Positions 5,188 to 9,081 of a DNA stretch of 9,081 nt are shown here, piece by piece. Position 1 is the stretch's first letter. Each line of letters opens with the position of its first letter. A program made the position numbers and the translations under genes. Under the pieces are notes generated by a model. It saw only the letters and a program-made list of their open reading frames with translations, searched no databases and was not told the origin of the DNA. This stretch comes from a bacterium (GTDB taxonomy: Archaea > Thermoproteota > Nitrososphaeria > Nitrososphaerales > Nitrososphaeraceae): contig JACMIO010000136.1 in NCBI GenBank assembly GCA_014381105.1, forward strand, positions 1 through 9,081, written 5' to 3'.

Positions 5188-6057
5188 TTATTTCGTGCTT
5201 TGAGCAGTATGCCATAGTGCAGAGTCCGTGTTTTTGATTCTCTTCTTATAGAACGGAATCATGATATAACAAATAAAAGTAGAAAGTGCTCCTATTGGGT
5301 TTCTACTTGCCATGCGAAAAAATTCCATCAAGGCAGTTTTCAGTGTAAGCTGATTTTTCATGTGGCATCCAAGCTTTTTTAGTTGATTATGGCCATTCAC
5401 TGCCCTTACAACTTGTGATACAAAATCAACAAATGTTTTTGATGGCTTGAATAGAACAATTGCACTAGGATTGAATACCACACCATATCCCATTTCCAAT
5501 ACTTTGTTTTGTATAAAGAGATCTATGGCAATCAGGCCCTCAGGAATTGATATTTTTTTAGCAATGTCAGATCGTATTGATAGACCTCTGCCCATTACTG
5601 TGTACTCAGAAAGTTGCCTTTTCCTCACTGATTCTAACCATTCGCTCACAAATATCGTACCCTTAGCAGGAATCCCTGCGTCTGCGATTGGCTTTGGATT
5701 TGATGCACAAATAACCACATTACTTTTGATTTTGCCAACCAATTCTGTAGTGCAATTAAGGTCGGGCATAACATCGGCGTCATATAGAACAATTACTTCG
5801 CCGGTCGCATGTTGTATTATGTTGTTCCAGGCATTTCCTGCTCCTCTTCTCTTGTCGTCATGAAGTAGAATAATTTTTTTTGAATGATCTTGCATGAATT
5901 GTTTAACGATGTTTGGGGTATCATCCGTTGAATCATCAGAGATAATAATTTCGACAAGATCGATCGAATTCAAATTAGAAAGAATCACTTTTTCCAAGAT
6001 CCTCTTAATATTTGATTCTTCGTTGTACGATGGAATCCCAACCGATACAGTGGTCAA
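5188..6057 (-). CDS. Family 2 glycosyltransferase
   Basis: This 289-residue GT-A fold glycosyltransferase transfers a sugar from an activated donor to an unknown acceptor. The N-terminus VSVGIPSYNEESNI is the usual first strand of the family. D41-D42-S (IISDDSTDDT) contacts the nucleotide, R70-R71-G-A-G-N-A-W follows, and the DxD motif D93-A-D95 (VLYDADVMPD) binds the metal. A hydrophobic stretch at about 256-270 (GALSTFICYIMIPFY) followed by KKRIK suggests C-terminal membrane anchoring with the enzyme facing the cytoplasm. It may act in surface glycan, lipid or protein N-glycan synthesis. The start is TTG at 6057, with a TATA-like box 26 nt upstream. It is divergent from the HemB-like gene. 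Confidence 0.9.
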   Translation of the reverse strand: MTTVSVGIPSYNEESNIKRILEKVILSNLNSIDLVEIIISDDSTDDTPNIVKQFMQDHSKKIILLHDDKRRGAGNAWNNIIQHATGEVIVLYDADVMPDLNCTTELVGKIKSNVVICASNPKPIADAGIPAKGTIFVSEWLESVRKRQLSEYTVMGRGLSIRSDIAKKISIPEGLIAIDLFIQNKVLEMGYGVVFNPSAIVLFKPSKTFVDFVSQVVRAVNGHNQLKKLGCHMKNQLTLKTALMEFFRMASRNPIGALSTFICYIMIPFYKKRIKNTDSALWHTAQSTK

Positions 6058-6079
6058 ACTCTTCTAATTAACAAAGTAG

Positions 6080-6087
6080 TATATTTT
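6080..6087 (-). promoter_or_regulatory. TATA-like box for the glycosyltransferase
   Basis: AAATATA on the minus strand is centred about 26 nt before the TTG at 6057. Confidence 0.42.
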
Positions 6088-6182
6088 ACTCTTCATATAT
6101 TTTCATTTTTAATGCGTCACAATTTCTGTTTAGTACTTGATTAAAATATGAATATGTTCATAAAAAAATCACAAGTTAAGAA

Positions 6183-7100
6183 TTGACATCCAATAGTATC
6201 GGGCATAACTCTCCTCTGAAAGCGAGTAATTTGATCACTCCCATTATTATCGGAAAATACACGAGTACCCGTAAGAGCGACCTTCATGTTATGTCCGACA
6301 GAAAACTAACAGATAGACTCGAAAAGATACTCTCTTTACAAATGAATAAGGTAATCATTTTTGGGACCCCAAAGGTGCACAATTCATTAGGATCCGAAGC
6401 TTGGAATAATAAAGGAATTGTCCAAAACACAATAAAAAATATAAAAAGTAACTTTGACAAAAAGCTGCAGGTTATTGCTGACGTCTGTGTATGTCAGTAC
6501 AATTTATCAGGGCATTGTGGAATAATAAATTATCAAAATAATCAAGTTGACAATGACAAGACTTTGAAATTCATGTCAAAAATCTCCCTTAGCTATGCAG
6601 AGTCTGGCGCAGACACCGTTGCACCATCTTCTATGATGGATGGATTAGTACTGTCTATTAGGAACAATCTCAATAATAATGGATACAGAGACACTAAAAT
6701 AATGTCATTTTCAAAACAGCATTCCTGCTTATATTCCCCCTTTCGTTTGACAGCGTTTAAGAAATTTTCAAAGATAGACAAGTCTACTTATCAGATAGGA
6801 TATTCAAATTCAAGAGAGATGATGAGAAAAATAGAACTGGATTTCCTTGAGGGCGCTGATATTATAACTATAAAACCATCAATGTCTAATCTTGACCTGA
6901 TAAGCAGAATTGTTGATCGAGTCAATTGTAGAATAGCTGTTCAGCATGTCTCTGGCGAATTTGCCATGCTAAAAGCTGCTACACGATATAAACTCATCGA
7001 AGAACATGAGTGGTTGATAGGATATTTTTCATCTATGATGAGAGCAGGGGCTAACCAAATAATATCATATGGTGCTGAAGAGATAGCCGCCTTGATTTAG
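6183..7100 (+). CDS. Divergent HemB-like protein (porphobilinogen synthase homologue)
   Basis: This 305-residue relative of 5-aminolevulinate dehydratase is recognisable along its whole length (IIFGTPK, DVCVCQYNLSGHCG, VDNDKTL, ADTVAPSSMMDG, SPFR, TYQIGYSN, LEGADIITIKP, HVSGEFAM). The zinc triad C102-x-C104-x7-C112 is present, as are both Schiff-base lysines, K178 and K231, and R188. Several features depart from canonical HemB. One residue is missing just before K178 (SFS-K for SYSAK). The usual GDR is replaced by D199-K200. SHGHCG is changed to LSGHCG. The N-terminal arm of about 20 residues, used for oligomer formation, is absent. An in-frame stop just upstream of the TTG at 6183 rules out a longer form; the first ATG, at 6291, would cut into homologous sequence. 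It stands alone, away from other tetrapyrrole genes, so it may be a paralogue with altered activity rather than the main HemB. Confidence 0.8.
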   Translation: MTSNSIGHNSPLKASNLITPIIIGKYTSTRKSDLHVMSDRKLTDRLEKILSLQMNKVIIFGTPKVHNSLGSEAWNNKGIVQNTIKNIKSNFDKKLQVIADVCVCQYNLSGHCGIINYQNNQVDNDKTLKFMSKISLSYAESGADTVAPSSMMDGLVLSIRNNLNNNGYRDTKIMSFSKQHSCLYSPFRLTAFKKFSKIDKSTYQIGYSNSREMMRKIELDFLEGADIITIKPSMSNLDLISRIVDRVNCRIAVQHVSGEFAMLKAATRYKLIEEHEWLIGYFSSMMRAGANQIISYGAEEIAALI

Positions 7101-7158
7101 AACGTTTTTGTTAGGACTATCACATTGGAGACTCGGAATAATTTTTGAATCAAACTAG

Positions 7159-7545
7159 TTATTTCTTTAACCGTACAGCATTAATAACGCCTACCTGGCC
7201 AGGTCTTGATATTACTCTTGCTAGACCTAATTCTGTTTCTATTACGGTGCCTTTAGTAATTACTCCTCTTCTTTCGTAATCCTTGTTGGCAGTGTTTTTG
7301 ATAACTTTAAGTATTTTTGACTTTGTAGTCTTATTCTCTTCCATATTTGAAACATTTGCGAATTCAACAGTTTTCAGTGCAGTCTTACAGTTATCTCCAC
7401 GTACTCTTCTTGTCACTTGGACATCATTTCCAATCAATGCTTCATTTGGATATCTGTCTATCTCGAATTTGCGTCTGCTTCTCATAGGGATTATTCTGCC
7501 ACCGGTGTGCTTTCTGCCGTATAGATTCTCTATGGATTTCTTCAT
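7159..7545 (-). CDS. rps8e: 30S ribosomal protein eS8 (S8e)
   Basis: This 128-residue protein is the archaeal/eukaryotic S8e protein of the small ribosomal subunit. Signatures are GRKHTGGRIIPMRSRRKFEI near the N-terminus (positions 10-29), the middle VRGDNCKTALKT, and the C-terminal KGTVIETELGLARVISRPGQ followed by VINAVRLKK. The length is normal for archaea, where the eukaryotic insertion is absent. The ATG start at 7545 has a weak TATA-like box about 30 nt upstream, CATAATATG on the minus strand. It lies 69 nt downstream of scpB on the same strand, so read-through from scpA-scpB is possible. It is convergent with the HemB-like gene (58-nt gap). Confidence 0.95.
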   Translation of the reverse strand: MKKSIENLYGRKHTGGRIIPMRSRRKFEIDRYPNEALIGNDVQVTRRVRGDNCKTALKTVEFANVSNMEENKTTKSKILKVIKNTANKDYERRGVITKGTVIETELGLARVISRPGQVGVINAVRLKK

Positions 7546-7614
7546 GATTGCATGATAATTGGAATTGAACCATATTATGAGGTTTTCGATTGGTTTGTCA
7601 ATGGATAAAAGTGG

Positions 7615-8127
7615 CTATTTTAGAATCATTTTGTTTTTGAGTGTGTTGAGATCATTTATCCCAAAATATTCCTGAAATTTTCTGCTTGTTCTATATATTT
7701 TCATTCTCCCCAATCGCTCTGATTCAATAAAAGCATGAGCTCTTAACTCTTTTAGATGTGTATAAACTTGGCTTCCTCGAATTTGGACGAGTCTTTTTGA
7801 GGTAATTGGTTGTTCATAAGCTATAAATGATAAGGTTTTCAGTGCACCGACTGGAATTAGAGGTTGCTGAGCAAATCGTCTAATTAGGGGCATATAAACA
7901 GGTTTTACTTGAAATACAAATCTGTCATCATCAAGTTGCGCGATTTCTAGTGCGGTCAGAACATTTTGAGTTTTTCTTATGAGTTCATGTAGTAATTTAA
8001 CAACTTTTTCTTTAGAATTAATTCCAGCTGCCCTCATCAAATCATTGATGGATAGCGGTCTACCGGCAGCATAGAGAGCTGCTTCAATTCTAGCTGTAAT
8101 TTCAGCGTCAGGAAGTGATTGAGGCAC
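7615..8127 (-). CDS. scpB: Segregation and condensation protein B (ScpB)
   Basis: This 170-residue kleisin-interacting protein is built of two winged-helix domains. It binds ScpA and, with an SMC ATPase, shapes and segregates chromosomes. The first domain starts with RIEAALYAAGRPLSINDL. The second carries the family hallmark LSFIAYEQPITSKRLVQIRG (99-118), then VYTHLKEL, FIE.E..GR and IYRTSRKFQEYFGI. The start is GTG at 8127; there is no own TATA-like box at the usual distance and no Shine-Dalgarno sequence. It begins 28 nt after the end of scpA, which points to one transcript. SMC itself is not in the window. Confidence 0.93.
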   Translation of the reverse strand: MPQSLPDAEITARIEAALYAAGRPLSINDLMRAAGINSKEKVVKLLHELIRKTQNVLTALEIAQLDDDRFVFQVKPVYMPLIRRFAQQPLIPVGALKTLSFIAYEQPITSKRLVQIRGSQVYTHLKELRAHAFIESERLGRMKIYRTSRKFQEYFGINDLNTLKNKMILK

Positions 8128-8155
8128 TTGTGTTTAACTAAGTTACCATGCTTTG

Positions 8156-8839
8156 TTATTCAATGTTTTCGTTCAATGAAATCAATATTTCATCGTCTTT
8201 TTGCTCAACATGGATTTTTCTCTTCATGGCAAGGTATAACATTGCAATAAAACATCTTACTATTTCAATAGAATTCATCTTAATGGTAAGATTCTTGAAT
8301 TCAACACACTTGTCAGCCGTTACGATGTCAAAAATCATGTCCTCATAAGTCTGAAGAATCTTTTCGAACTTTACCAAGTACTCATCGAAGTTGAACGTCT
8401 CAACAGATTCCAGATTGAGCTGATTTCGCCTGGGCTTTGGATTTGCTAGTCCATTTATCATGTTTTCAAGTACGTGCAGCAATTCTTCAAGTGTAACAGG
8501 GTAAGTAGGCTCTATCCTGAAAGGGATTTCAAGTGGCTTCAGGTTTGGAATAGGTTGAATATCAACAACTTCAACACCTTTCTTGATTTTGGAAATCTTC
8601 TCTAATCTCAAGATGCTCTCTACCTTCAAACGATAGATTAGTGAAGAAGACAAAGCCGCAATACCGCACATTCGAAGATCTTTTTTTCCACTACTATTGA
8701 GTAGTTTCAACAACATTTCTAATAATAATGAAACATCAATATCCCAAACATCTTTCTTTGATAAAACAGCAGGATTGAATAGTAAATCTAGGGGTGGTTG
8801 AGATATACTTTTCTTTGTCGTCATGTCAGCTTCCGACAT
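8156..8839 (-). CDS. scpA: Segregation and condensation protein A (ScpA, kleisin)
   Basis: This 227-residue kleisin subunit bridges SMC heads. The N-terminal SMC-binding part contains PLDLLFNPAVLSKKDVWDID (16-35), which continues through helices to LIYRLKVESIL. A variable middle part rich in Pro, Glu and Lys follows (about 80-150). The C-terminal winged helix (about 160-225) reads FIAMLYLAMKRKIHVEQ..DEILI, matching the usual FLAlLEL...i.l.Q...I pattern. It starts with ATG at 8839, and a TATA-like box about 28 nt upstream supports it. It is the first gene of the scpA-scpB unit and is divergent from the partial gene at the right edge. Confidence 0.92.
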   Translation of the reverse strand: MSEADMTTKKSISQPPLDLLFNPAVLSKKDVWDIDVSLLLEMLLKLLNSSGKKDLRMCGIAALSSSLIYRLKVESILRLEKISKIKKGVEVVDIQPIPNLKPLEIPFRIEPTYPVTLEELLHVLENMINGLANPKPRRNQLNLESVETFNFDEYLVKFEKILQTYEDMIFDIVTADKCVEFKNLTIKMNSIEIVRCFIAMLYLAMKRKIHVEQKDDEILISLNENIE

Positions 8840-8862
8840 CTAGGGTTACATTAGTAGTAGAT

Positions 8863-8872
8863 GGTATTAATT
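8863..8872 (-). promoter_or_regulatory. TATA-like box for scpA-scpB
   Basis: AATTAATACC on the minus strand is centred about 28 nt before the ATG of scpA at 8839. Confidence 0.35.
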
Positions 8873-8971
8873 GGTATTGTCTAATATTATTTAGATTTGA
8901 TATAAAATTGTGTTAGGGCAATTGGAAAAACATTCAAAAGTCACTGTTTTGTAAGATAGAAAAAGTGGAGA

Positions 8972-9081
8972 ATGTTTACATCAATGGCTTCAAAGAAAGA
9001 GATAAGGGACAAGGAAAATCAAGAAAGACTTGCAAATGCGATCAGTACTTTGGACAGTATTGCTAGGAACAACAATATTCA
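8972..9081 (+). CDS. N-terminus of an unidentified protein (partial, runs off right edge)
   Basis: An ATG at 8972 (MFTSMASKKE) or, four codons later, at 8984 (MASKKE) opens a frame that stays open to the edge. About 36 codons are visible from 8972. The sequence is charged and probably helical: KEIRDKENQERL followed by ANAISTLDSIARNNNI. The second part faintly recalls the small archaeal UPF0147 family, but that family's Pro-Arg-Asn after this helix does not fit the next codon (CA-). I therefore leave the product open. No clear TATA-like box is seen at the usual distance. A GGAG at 8967-8970 lies 13 nt before ATG 8984 and only 1 nt before ATG 8972. Confidence 0.55.
   Translation, partial: MFTSMASKKEIRDKENQERLANAISTLDSIARNNNI

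Noticed and set aside
6593..6781. Minus-strand frame inside the HemB-like gene
   Set aside because: It is antisense to well-recognised HemB motifs and has no features of its own.
8965..9081. Alternative GTG frame at the right edge
   Set aside because: It meets a stop codon before the edge, while the frame from ATG 8972/8984 stays open and looks protein-like.

Overview
The window looks like an ammonia-oxidising archaeon (Thaumarchaeota/Nitrososphaeria). It is AT-rich, and it encodes archaeal or eukaryote-type ribosomal proteins (eL13, eS8), the hypusine-carrying factor aIF5A, and a ScpA-ScpB pair. Many genes have a TATA-like box about 25-29 nt upstream of the start codon and no Shine-Dalgarno sequence, and the starts are often TTG or GTG. 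The low GC together with fairly roomy spacers would suit a Nitrosocosmicus-like member of the Nitrososphaerales. That finer placement is an inference from composition and recalled protein families, not a database result.

Layout, left to right. (1) 1-231, minus strand: the N-terminal part of a secreted protein that leaves the window. It has a signal peptide followed by a 27-bp tandem repeat coding for TQPNLTTPN, so each unit carries an N-glycosylation sequon (NLT). (2) 232-646: no convincing gene. (3) 647-1279, minus: a protein with two CBS domains and a C-terminal C2H2 zinc finger. (4) 1374-1648, plus: a decayed tyrosine-recombinase (integrase) N-terminus broken by stops and frameshifts, ending at a perfect 14-bp-stem hairpin (1649-1683). 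(5) 1748-1954, minus: a small secreted four-cysteine protein. (6) 2111-2386, minus: ribosomal protein eL13. (7) 2569-2643: tRNA-Met(CAT). (8) 2715-3368 and 3453-3968, plus: a DedA/VTT membrane protein and a YfcE-type phosphodiesterase. (9) 4029-6057, minus: aIF5A, an unrecognised protein with an EVDGK motif, and a GT2 glycosyltransferase. (10) 6183-7100, plus: a divergent HemB (porphobilinogen synthase) homologue, head-to-head with the glycosyltransferase. (11) 7159-8839, minus: eS8 downstream of scpB and scpA. (12) 8972 to the right edge, plus: the start of an unidentified gene.

How the genes relate. Most of the window is housekeeping: translation (eL13, eS8, aIF5A, tRNA-Met) and chromosome organisation (ScpA-ScpB). 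Between these lie lineage-specific items: two exported proteins, a possible metal- or nucleotide-sensing CBS-zinc finger protein, an orphan HemB-like enzyme and an integrase fossil. I see no defence system, CRISPR array or intact mobile element. The most interesting points are the sequon-repeat exported protein, the integrase fossil with its hairpin, and the atypical HemB.
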